64,000 nucleotides of DNA from assembly GCF_026151205.1 (NCBI RefSeq), contig NC_087080.1, positions 6,923,096 to 6,987,095 of the forward strand, given 5' to 3'. The position numbers and the translations under genes are program-made. Of this stretch, positions 10,801 to 22,800 are shown piece after piece (the stretch's first letter is position 1; each line of letters starts with the position of its first letter). The notes under the pieces were generated by a model. It saw nothing but the letters and a program-made list of their open reading frames with translations, ran no database searches and was not told where the DNA came from. This DNA is from Bolinopsis microptera. Lineage: Eukaryota; Ctenophora; Tentaculata; Lobata; Bolinopsidae.

Positions 10801-13800
10801 AATATTGTGGTTGAGCAGAGTTTCTGTCGGATTATCTGACTAAGGTCTTTCGCCGAATGATAAGGATTTTCAAGGTTATTAGTTCGTTAATAAATGTAGA
10901 CCTCTGTTAACGTTTCGTATCTTTTAAATACATTTTGTTAAAATTGTATTGTGTGTTGTTATTTAATACACACATTAAAGCTACCTTTGTTAATTAATCC
11001 GTTCAATCAATTTGCGATCTTATCTATCTTAGTCCTATTGGTAGTCGAAGTATGCTTATTATATAATTATATAATAATTTACAATTTTATTTTTAAATAT
11101 TTTATATCAAAAAATATTTAAAATCCTCATCCAGTTGCCATGAGTTATTTAAAGGTCAGCTCTTACCAAGGACAGAATCTCTCTAACGTTCAACACCTGT
11201 CCGACCACGATCAATTCCTGATATTCAAAGGAGCATTCCTCTGGTTATCTCCCCTAACTATACCTCTGTGCCTGGTAGTGATACTACACAACATGGTCAT
11301 CTTTATCCACTACTACAAGGACCGGGCTAAGCTTGTGGCGGGACTCTTTATGGGCATTGCTGTGGCGGACATGCTGAAGGCACAAGGAGAGCTGGTGTTG
11401 TCAGTGATCAGTATTCTGGTTTATTCAGGGATGGTGGAGGTGACGGTTCTTTACAGGAGCTTGTTTTACTATATGGTTACAGCTCTCCCAGGCATCGCAT
11501 CAACTGGTCCAAGGTATTTAATCTGGCGATGAGCATCACCCTTACTGCCAGGGTTGTGGATCCTTTCCGCAGCATCAACATTACTCGTATAAAGAAAGTC
11601 ATAGCCGCTGCTTGCACCATCATAATGTTTCTCCATATATCAGATGTCATTACCGTATACTTTGCATTTGTCAAGTCCCATTATACCAACAAATGGCAAC
11701 TTTACCGTGTCTATTTGTATATGATGATGGGATTTAGCGTGCCAGGCTCAGGAACAATAGCAAGTCTAATTTGTAAGCCTGATAAAACTGGAGCTTCGAC
11801 TTGCCACGGAACATGGCAATTGGCCGTAATTGGTTTCATTGTATTTATATACTGTGTAGCGATCCCTCTTACAGTTCTCATATGTATGCTCATCCAGATA
11901 AAATACATACGAAAGTCGCTCAAAGATCCCGAGACCACCTCGCAAACTCCCAAAGACACCGTGCGTCATTTCACCATCACCGTTCTCTGGGTTTCAGTCC
12001 TCTTCTTCATCTGCAACGCCACATACTTCTTTCTCCTGCTTACTTGGGCTATACTTAATGACGTTCATCATTACGATGCTGTGCAGCACCAAGATCAAGT
12101 GTATGTGACCATGGGGATACTAGTGGGCTTTACTGAGTTCACCCTGTCCCTGATTTACGCAGTGGTGTACCCAGTGATACTGATTTGTAGGAAGGAGGAG
12201 TTGAGGAGGAGGTATAGAGGGTACTGGAGACAACTCTTCAGCTGGTGTAGGACTGTTCCAGATACTGATTAGTAGGAAGGAGGTGGTATAGAGGGTACTG
12301 GAGACAACTCTTCAGCTGGTGTAGGACTGTTCCAGATGTAACTGATTAGTAGGAAGGAGGAGGTATAGAGGGTACTGGAGACAACTCTTCAGCTGGTGTA
12401 GGACTGTTCCAGATGTAACTGATTAGTAGGAAGGAGGAGGTATAGAGGGTACTGGAGACAACTCTTCAGCTGGTGTAGGACTGTTCCAGATACTGATTAG
12501 TAGGAAGGAGGAGGTATAGAGGGTACTGGAGACAACTCTTCAGCTGGTGTAGGACTGTTCCAGATACTGATTAGTAGGAAGGAGGAGATCAAACCATTAC
12601 ACTTTTACATTCGTTGCTAAATTGTAGCTCTCTTATCAGTAGTTCTGTGTGCGCGTTGAATTATCTCTCTGGCTTTGTAGATTTGTATACATTGTTTGTA
12701 CATTTTCTGTACAACGTGTACGATGCCTTATCCGCTACAGAGTGAACATTTTGAGATGGTAGATGATGCTATGGTTGAGAATGGCCAGTTCCTTACGGAA
12801 TATGTGAATCAGATACACATGGCGACGGACAGTATTTTCAAGGAGATTAGAAGTAAAATCGGAGTTGAACACAACGATGATGTGCGATTTGATAAACTGA
12901 ACCAGAGAAGTGTGCCTAGAGAAAGGTTATCAGAATGGTTAGAAACAATGTGCTGGATACTGAACAATTATTGTGGACCATTGTTACAATCCGCCACAGA
13001 AACAGCTGACGATAACCGAATGTTCAGGAAAGAAAAAATAGCTGATGCGACCAAAATCATAGAACTACAAGAGAAGTTACTCACCAAGCAAGAAGAAGAT
13101 ATGGCTAAAATCAATGATTTGCAGGAGAAGTTAGCTTTGAAGAAGGATGACGAGATTGGAACTGTGAAAAGTGCAGCTCAGAAAGAGATCAAAACCTTTT
13201 CGTCTCTGTTGAAAAACACGTGCAAAAACGCCTTTGCACCGAAGAAGATCCAAGCTGCAGTGAAAAGAGTTGCCCTAGAAGATGATCGAAGTAAAAGCCT
13301 GATTATCTTTGGGCTTCCAGAGACGGAGGAAAACCTGGATGCTAAGGTATCTGGTATTTTGTTGGACCATCTCAACGAAAAACCGAAAATGTTGAGATGT
13401 AAACGAGTTGGAAAGGACACAAGTGAACGAGTCAGGCCAGTGAAATTCATTTTGTCTAGCTCAGATCAAGCTCGTACCATCTTGAGCAAGACTAAGCTTC
13501 TAAGACATGTAGACGGGTTTAGTTCAGTTTACATCACTCCTGATAGATCAGCTGCAGACAGAATAGCCTACAAGAAAGTTGTCGACCAACTGATAAATAA
13601 AAGGACAGCAGAGCCTGACAAAGTTCATGTTATCAGTAACTATAGAGTCATTAGCTCGGAGAAGGAGCCTTTAGAGTGATATATTTTCAAATAACGGAGT
13701 AGTTCGCTGTTTATTAGTCTCATGATTGAAATACTGATATCTGGATATTATCCGGTTGGAAGAGACAAGGACAAGTGAAACAAGGAAGTTAGGAGTAAGG

Positions 13801-16800
13801 GCAAATTTTCGGCGTCAACGCCATCTTCAGGCTAAAATTGTTATAAATGTTAGTATATAATAAATGCTTCTATACTAGTTAAAATGCTAAATTAAAATTA
13901 CACACACTGAATACAGGTTACATCAAATGGTATTGTACATTACATTGAAAATAGTGATGTACACACGTTTTACACTCTGTCCAAGTACATAATATCTACT
14001 GAACAGCAGGGTCGTGTGCTATTTGTTTAAATTTGTCTTTGAATATGTTGTAAAAGAAATCCCTTAAGCTTCTCGCACTCTTCTTTGTTATTGATACTAG
14101 GTTTAAATAAATTAATGTAGTAAGCTTCTGTCACTTTACGTTTAATGGTGCTATATAAGTTAATTTCTAAAATATCGAAGGAAATATCTGGTTCTATGTT
14201 ATCGTGAAACTCTGAATAATGAGCAGCCAACGCATTATCAGGATAGGTTAAAGGCCTGTTGACTGCTCTTCGATGCTCTGAAAATCTATCGTGTGCTGTT
14301 CTACTCGTTTCCCCTATATATAGCTCTTGACATAATTTACACGTAACTTTGTATATGACACATTTTGGTTTGCAGTCGTGATTTGTTGTGATGAGTGGAC
14401 ATATGATACAGTTTGGTATGGTGCAGTGTGGTTTGTCGTGTGGTCGTGATGAACATAAGATCTCTGAGAGTTTCTTACCTGGTGTGAATATGAATTTGAC
14501 CGGTAAGTTGTGTGAGAGGGCAAATTGAGTGACTTCTTTGGAAAATGGCTCGTTGATGAATGGTAGAGTGCATGTTACGTGGTCGGTATCTTGTATGTTT
14601 GATGATGAAGGGTTATGACGTGTTGTAGGTGAGAATGTAATGTACAATACCATTTGATGTAACCTGTATTCAGTGTGTGTAATTTTAATTTAGCATTTTA
14701 ACTAGTATAGAAGCATTTATTATATACTAACATTTATAACAATTTTAGCCTGAAGATGGCGTTGACGCCGAAAATTTGCCCTTACTCCTAACTTCCTTGT
14801 TTCACTTGTCCTTGTCTCTTCCAACCGGATAATATCCAGATATCAGTGATATATTTTCTATAAATACAATATTATATGTTTTAATTCATTGATTAATTAA
14901 TTTGTTGCTAGGGCCCAATGTTATTGCGGGTGTGGTATTTCTTACTGCACACTACTGTGTTTTGGTTACCCCTCTTTCAATACATAATTTGGGTTTCATA
15001 CTGGGATAGTGGAATTTAGGGCTATATCGGTTTTCTCCATTTATAACTGGGTTCATTTAGAAGCATTCAATTCTGTATAATTATGTATTGTTTGAAAAGT
15101 TTAAGATAATAGAGGGTACTGGAGACAACTCTTCAGCTGGTGTAGGACTGTTCCAGATACTGATTAGTAGGAAGGAGGAGGTATAGAGGGTACTGGAGAC
15201 AGATTAGATTAGAAGACTATCTTAAACCTTGTTTCTTATGCTCTTGTGAGTTTTGAGAGGTCTCTGGTCTAATCAATGAAATATGAATCAACTGTTTTTA
15301 CCTGGATGGTTTATATCCTTCGCTGTTTTGAATTTTCGCAAATGTTTCTTGATCTACGTACCGTTTATTTAATTTATGTTTTGTTATATTACGATTATTT
15401 GTGAGTTTTCGACTGTAATATTATGTATATCTGTGTTAACCTCTTCGTTTTAATTGTCTGAAAACTTAAATTAGTTAAACCAACTTCTTTGAATCAAAAC
15501 TACAGAAGCTAGTCAAAATGTGGCGTATTCAAAAGACGTGACACGTACACGTATTAATTATAGAAAAACGAGTGAAAATATCGTCATGAAACCTTAATTT
15601 TGAATCATATCCTCAGTTACCACAAAGATTCTGGTACCTGTTATCAAAGCACGAGTTGACCAACACACTGGTCAACAATATTCTCAACGTTGTTCAACAT
15701 GTCGCCCAGCATTCTCTTCATGTTTCTATGGTATGTAAGGTCTAGTTGTTAGGTCGGGTCTTGTAACCACACAATCCATTCTACCCCGTAGTAAAAACGT
15801 TATAAGTTCACCACGATTAATCAGTTGACTAACCCAATATAATGGTCAAATCACCATGACCAAACGCAAACCTCAGTTTCTTCCTTATGGTCAAAATGAT
15901 CAAATTCAAATTAGAATTTGTAAACAAAATCTTAATCTGTCTGAACCATGAAATGGCGACAGAAAAGTAAGGTTAGTAGAGGTTAGTAGAGGTCAGTAGA
16001 GGTTAGTAGAGGCTAGTAGAGGTTAGTAGAGGTTAGAAGAAGTTAGTAGATGCTAGTAGAGGCTAGTAGATGCTAGTAGAGGCTAGTAGAGGCTAGAAGA
16101 GGTTAGTAGATGCTAGTAGAGGCTAGTAGAGGTTAGAAGAGGCTAGTAGAGGTTAACCTCTAACTAGTAGAGGTTAGTAGAGCTTAGTAGAGGTTAGTAG
16201 AGCTTAGTAGAGGTTAGTAGAGGTTAGTAGATGCTAGTAGAGGCTAGTAGTATAGTGGTTAAGGTTTTTTTAAAGGGTGCCAAGGGTGCTAGCACCCTTG
16301 CCTCAAATTTTTTCATCGAAAAATTGAAATTGTCTGAAACGAAAAAAAAACATATTTTCTTGGCATGGGGGGGGGGGGGGGGGGGGGATGAGGTTAGCAT
16401 TGAATTGACCATTGTTAATAAGGGTCTGTACATGCTCAAATAGTGGGCCTGTTGATAGCTTGGATGTGTTTTATTACAGTGTAGACTTACTTACATGGGT
16501 CTATAAGGTGGAATAGTGGGTCTGTTGATATTGATAGTGGGTCTGTTGTTATTAAGTGTGTGTCCAAACTCAGACGCTAACAGGTCAGAGTATTCTAAAC
16601 TTAATAAGTTAGTCAAGAAAAGCAGCAAGCTAGACGACAATAACTGGGCAGTTAGAGTAGCTACTGATCTTGAGGAAGCAGCGAGCAAAGGTCAGCAGCG
16701 TGAGGTATGGGCAAAGATCAAGAAGATCTCTGGTAAGAACAAGAAGCCTCAAGCATCTTGTGTCCGGGACAAGGACGGTAGGAAGATCACAGATCCCCAA

Positions 16801-19800
16801 CAGCAGAGGGATAGGTGGAAGGAGCACTTTACTGAACTTCTGAACCCTCCATTATCAAGTGTCGACCTTGCCGACCTTGATACAGTACCACCCCAACCCC
16901 ACTTTAACTCTCTCTCTTGTTCGGATGGACCACCCACCAGAGACGAGATTAGTTATTCCCTGACAAAGCTTAAGAACAACAAAAGCCCAGGAGTGGACGG
17001 GATAACTAACGAGCAACTGAAGTATGGTGCGAGTGCTCTAGTTGATCAACTAGAGTGTCTATTCAAGAAAGTGTGGGAAGAAGAGACTGTTCCTGAAGAT
17101 TGGTTAAAGGGTGTGATCATTGTCATTGGGAAGAAAGGAGACACTTCAGTCTGCGGGAACAACAGAGGGATCACCTTAAGGTCTACAGCATCCAAGCTTT
17201 TTCAGATGATTCTTCTTAAGCGGTTACATGCTGGTATGGAGTGTCTCCTCAGGGAGAATCAGTGCGGATTTAGACAGAACCGCTCATGTATTGATCAGAT
17301 TTATTCTCTCCGAACTATTATTCATAACTGTCTTGAGTTTAACATTCCTCTTTACATTAATTTTGTGGATTTCAAGGCAGCGTTCGATTCTATCAGAAGG
17401 GACTTTATTTGGTGCAGTATGAGACACTATGGGCTGCCTGAAAAATATGTCAGAATATTTCAGTCATTTTTTGGGGGTACCATGAGTGCCGTGAGGGTTA
17501 ATGGGGAGCTGACAGAATGGTTTGATGTTAACTCAGGCACAGGTCAGGGTGACATTCAAGCACCTCCTGTCTTTAATTTCTGCCTAAACTTTTCTGCATT
17601 TCTGGCTGAGACCAACAAGATCATCAGTTAAGGCGCAGTGCTGCAGAAAGAGATGAAGACGGTCGAGGAAAAGGTCATTCTGGACACCGATTATGCTGAT
17701 GACATGGCTATTATGGACAACTCAGGGGAAGGCCTACAGGAATCAACTGATCTATTAGTTCATTACAGCTCCTACGCTGGGCTCAGAATAAATGCAAAGA
17801 AGACCCAATGCATGGCTGTAAGCAAGTGCGCCTCCCAGCGACCTTTCATCAAGGATGATTGTATTGAGCTGTCGGTTGAGGGTGAACCCGTCGAGCAGGT
17901 TAGCAACTTTGTCTACCTGGGTGCAACTATCAGTGGGGATGGGACAATCAACAGAGACCTGGATGTCCGTATCCAGAAGGCTAATGGCGCCTTTCATCAG
18001 CTCTGGAACATTTGGAATAGCAGAACTATAAAGACTCCAACCAAGATCAGGATCTATAGGGCTGCTGTCCTCACCATCTTGTTGTATGGAGCTGAAGTCT
18101 GGAACACCACCAAAAAGCAGATGAAACGCTTCGAGGTTTTCCATCAAACCTCCTTGAGAAGGATCCTTAGGATTAAATGGTTCTTTCATGTGACCAACGA
18201 CGAAGTTCTTAGGAGGGCTGGCATCAAGTCAGTTGAGACTTTCATCAGTGCTGCCAGGCTACGTTGGTATGGACTGTATGTAGTTAGAATGCCAGACTCT
18301 AGACTACCGAGGTTTCTGTTGAACTGGAAGCCAAATTATGGAAAGAGGTCAAGGGGCAGACCCCGTAAGAACTGGAAGTCCTGCGTACTCGAAGATGCTG
18401 CTAAGTTTACAGGTGTTGAAAACATCGACAACGACACAACAGAAGCTTTGGCTATCAACCGAGTACAGTGGAGACATATGTTACGCCGCCAACGCGATGT
18501 GTGTCATGCAGGCCACTCCAACGACTAGGAGGAGACCTTACCATGTAACATGTATGTATGTATGTCTACTCGCTTAATAGTGGGTCTTTGCTACTCTGAA
18601 ATGGGTCTGTAGATTGACTTGTGAGTCTGTAAGATGAAATAGTGGGTCTGTTGATATTGATAGTGGGTCTGTTGTTATTAAGTGTGTGTCTACTCGCTTA
18701 ATAGTGGGTCTTTGCTACTCTGGAATGGGTCTGTAGATTGACTTGTGGGTCTGTAAGATGAAATAGTGGGTCTGTTGATATTGATAGTGGGTCTGTTGTT
18801 ATTAAGTGTGTGTCTACTCGCTTAATAGTGGGTGTTTGCTACTCTGAAACGGGTCTGTAGATTGACTTGTGGGTCTGTAAGATGAAATAGTGGGTCTGTT
18901 GATATTGATAGTGGGTCTGTTGTTATCAACTGTGTGTCTACTCCCCCATGGTCGCCTGGTAACTGGGCTGTGTTTATGACTGCAGTCAGTCAAAGATTTG
19001 AACTGTGGATTAGTAAATATCTGTCATAACATCCAAGCAAACATTCTAGAAGACTTCTATAAATAGTCAATAGTGTCCCCTAGACCGTAGGAAATGTCAA
19101 AATCTTAAGACGATGAGGCCTGAGTAAGTCGTAAATTCTGATTGGAGAATGCAGATTGCTGTTGTGAAGTTACCAAATTTACGCGAGTACTTGATTCTTT
19201 TCAATCCCAGTTTATTGCTGTCCTACAAATTTCTTTAATGCCAAATGTCGTCTGAAACACCCTGTTTCGCAAAAATTTTCCGGGGGGCTGCGCCCCCCTA
19301 GCCCCCGCCAAGGGGCTCCGCCCCCCAGACCCCTGGATTGGTCAAATAAAAATCCTGGCTACGTCCCTGACCTATACCTACATCTTTATACTATAAGTAT
19401 AAAGCCAGCATTTTAAGGGGTATTTGTAAGTTTTCCACATATGTATGAGTGAACTTTGGATCCCAAATTGGCAACTTGGTCGTTTAGCTCCGGACAGTCT
19501 ATGCAACGTCTATGCAACGTCCATGCAACAACAAAAGAACCGTCTATGCAACGTCTATGCAACGTCCCTGCACAATGAACACTCTATGCACACTCCCTGC
19601 ACGGTCAGTCTATGCAACGTCTATGCAACGTCTATGCAACGTCCCTGCACAGTACCATATGAACACCGGCTACTAACCGGCTAGTAACCACCAAGTGGCT
19701 ACTAACCGGCTACTAACCGGTCACTAGCCGGCTATTAGCCGAGTTACTAGCCGGTTAGTAGCCGGTTAGTAGCCGGCTAGTGACCGCTTTTCAAGTGCCG

Positions 19801-22800
19801 GCTAGTAGCCGGTTTAGAACCGGCTACTAATAGGTCTGCTTTAGAGCTCGGCTAATAGCCGGCTAGTGACCGCTTAGTAGCCGGTTAGTAGCCACTTTGT
19901 GGTCACTAGCCGGCTAGTAGCCGGTTAGTAGCCGGCTAGTGACCACTTTTCAAGTACCGGTTAGTAGCCGGTTGTTAATGTGAAGTTGAGGAGCTGTTAT
20001 TACAAAAGTGGCTACTAGCCGGTGTTCATATGGTACTGTGCAGGGACGTTGCATAGACGTTGCATAGACGTTGCATAGACGTTGCATAGACTGACCGTGC
20101 AGGGAGTGTGCATAGAGTGTTCATTGTGCAGGGACGTTGCATAGACGTTGCATAGACGGTTCTTTTGTTGTTGCACGGACGTTGCATAGACGTTGCATAG
20201 ACTGTCCGGAGCTAAACGACCAACTTCCCATCAAATTATCAACCAAAATGTGGTGGAATATTGCATATATGAATAGTACATATTTAATTATTGTGACGGA
20301 AGAAGGTCATCAACTTCAAGTCCTAAATTAAGGAATGTAATATTTAGTCCAATCTCTAAGATTGTTGATAGGGAAAGTTCAAAAAATTGGACGCAGCTCA
20401 GCCAGAGAGCCACATTCAATGGAAAAGTGGGTCTTTTACCCAAAAAAGTCAGCACCATTGGGTGGGTCTGTGGCACCCAGAAAAAAAACCTTAGTAGTGG
20501 TTAGTAGATGCTAGTAGAGGGTAGTTTTTTTTTTATTTATTTGAAAATTCAATTAATTGTTATATATATAAATCAAGCGTTACATTTCAGCCATGCAAAA
20601 TTACAATGACATATTTTGATATACTAATTGATAAATGGAACTGCAATATAAGTTGCTTAATGTTTGGCCGGATGACAACTAACTAAAAGAGAAAAATAAA
20701 CTTGATTACATAATAATTAATTCGGCTGAACCAACACATAGCAAGAGCCACATTAACGTTGGGGCCGTCGAAAGTAGAGGCTAGTAGAGGTTAGTAGAGG
20801 TTAGTAGAGGCTAGTAGAGGTTAGTAGAGGTTAGTAGAGGCTAGTAGAGGTTAGTAGAGGCTAGTAGAGGCTAGTAGAGGTTAGTAGAGGTTAACCTCTA
20901 ACTAGTAGAGGTTAGTAGAGGTAAACACAGAAAAGTAAGGTTAGTAGAGGTTAGTAGAGGTTAGTAGAGGCTAGTAGAGGTTAGTAGAGGTTAGTAGAGG
21001 CTAGTAGAGGTTAGTAGTGGTTAGTAGATGTTAGTAGATGCTAGTAGAGGCTAGTAGTGGTTAGTAGAGGCTAGTAGAGGCTAGTAGAGGTTAGTAGAGG
21101 CTAGTAGAGGTTAGTAGAGGCTAGTAGAGGCTAGTAGAGGCTAGTAGTGGTTAGTAGAGGCTAGTAGAGGCTAGTAGAGGCTAGTAGAGGTTAACCTCTA
21201 ACTAGTATCTAGGTTAGTAGAGGTAAACACAATCTTTTGCAGGTGTTCATGAAGCACGGTACACTGCTAGATAAGTTAGTGGAACTATTCCTCCCCACTG
21301 ACCTGACACACACACTAACATGTACTGCTGACAACTGTTCTGCTCTACATCCCTCCCACATTGGTGAGTTTATTAGTTTTGAACTGTAATCTGAAATATT
21401 ATGTTGACTCAAGGAATATATTGTATTATATTATGAAGTTTTTATCGTTTAAATTGAGAAAAGTAAAAGGTACAAAGATCATAATATTATTCTGTGAAAA
21501 GTATTCCAGAGAGAATTCGGAAGATGGGCAGCGGACGAGGTATATTTTTGTTTTTCAGTTGTGAAGATCATACGAATGCTGAGTAGTCACAGCAAGATTG
21601 TGGCAGAGGATCTGTTAAACGAGTACTCGCTGGACAATCTGATAAAGATGTACATTTCACTAAATCACAAGCAGTTCAAGGGTTGGTTTGGATTAACGAT
21701 TAACAGATTATATAACTTAGTTCCGATGAATTTTATTTTAGTGAGGTCACAGTTCACACCATACTTTATGGTATGACTTAAGTTTTGAGGCTGTTTTCCA
21801 CCACTACTTGATTACTGACCCTCACGTAACAGCTCATACTCCAGGAGATGAGATGTTGAAGTGCCAGATAGAAGTGAGCAGACTGTGGGAGGTGATGTTG
21901 AGTTGGGGACTGTGTGCTGGTGTCTACTCTGCTATTTACCCTCTTCTTGTCAGGTTAGTGTAGCTAACTGAGGGGGGCTCACTGTTATGTCTAATTATTA
22001 TCTTTTAATAATTATTATTATGCTAACTGTTATGTCTAATGTTACCCTCCTTTTAATATTTATCATCTTTTCTTTACTCCGTACAGAGAGTTATCTGGAG
22101 GAGGACAGAGATCAGTGAAGCTGACTTCCTCTCTAATAGGAGCTCTTACAACCGGCCTACCTGTCTTCCCCTGGCAGGATATGGGGTCTGTGTACCATCC
22201 TGTCCTCAACAACATCCTCTCCTGGGCTAACTCTCCTCCTTCCGGCAATGAGCTCCCCCCTAAAGATGACCTTGTTCTGATAACATCAATACTGAAGTTC
22301 CTCACGTGTTTTGTGAAACTACATCACTCAAAACACTACGATGTCCATCTTGTCGACCAGGTTTCAAGTGTTGTTATATAATGTATCATACATGATACTG
22401 TATAATGCACTGTGCATAACATTCCGTATAACAGGTGGCGTGGGGCTATTAATTACAACATTCTGCATCTCTGTTGAGATTTTTATGATTCTACGGTCTC
22501 GTACACCCTGCTATACAAAATATGTAAATTGCTAAATTTTAACATTCCTCCAGGTTACAGATATAGTTGACAGGATTGTCAGACCTCTTGTAGTTGGAAC
22601 CATGTTCGACAATGCTCTGGATTTCATGATATACTGCAAGGCTTTTCTGCCAAAACATAGTTTGAAGGTATTTCGGATAACATGAATGTTCTTGAAATAT
22701 TGTTTGACGTTCATTACCAAACTTACTGGTGGACTTTCATTTTGTTCAGAGATTAACAAAATTTCAAGTTTGTTTATTCAAGCAAACATATTCAAAGTTT

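Larger units (their letters stand above)
13689..14844 (-). mobile_element. 5'-truncated Penelope-like element with 211-bp inverted repeats
   Basis: A 14-bp target duplication, AGTGATATATTTTC, flanks the element (13675-13688 and 14845-14858). Perfect or near-perfect 211-bp inverted repeats lie at 13736-13946 and 14634-14844, and the left side has a 47-bp extension. Between them, on the minus strand, is only the C-terminal GIY-YIG part of a Penelope protein. Partly inverted terminal repeats plus a GIY-YIG domain are the family's hallmark; the reverse transcriptase part has been lost. Confidence 0.9.
12591..15110 (+). mobile_element. ORF1-only retroelement interrupted by a Penelope-like element
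   Basis: This block splits the 75-bp GPCR-derived array, whose remains lie on both sides, so it is a later insertion. It carries one ORF (12696-13679) and then, after the nested Penelope fragment, about 250 bp of AT-rich non-coding sequence (14859-15110). No reverse transcriptase for it is present. It may be a LINE copy that lost ORF2 or an ORF1-only derivative mobilised in trans. Confidence 0.6.
16261..20494. mobile_element. hAT-like composite insertion splitting the decamer array
   Basis: The left end (AAGGTTTTTTTAAAGGGTGC) and the reverse complement of the right end (CTAAGGTTTTTTTTCTGGGT) are imperfect inverted repeats. TAGTGGTT occurs on both sides (16253-16260 and 20495-20502), an 8-bp duplication as in hAT elements, although the surrounding decamer repeats make this less certain. 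Inside are a 21-nt G-run (16367-16387), a GGGTCTGT-type satellite, a LINE fragment and a large foldback. No hAT transposase frame is present. Confidence 0.5.

Noticed and set aside
19445-19684. Open frame repeating LCNVYATS
   Set aside because: Produced by the 11-mer repeats of the foldback arm; no independent coding evidence.
15971-21215. GGTTAGTAGA array as telomeric or interstitial telomere repeat
   Set aside because: The unit is a decamer with AGTAGA, not TTAGGG, and its variants (GGCTAG, TGCTAG) do not fit a telomerase product.
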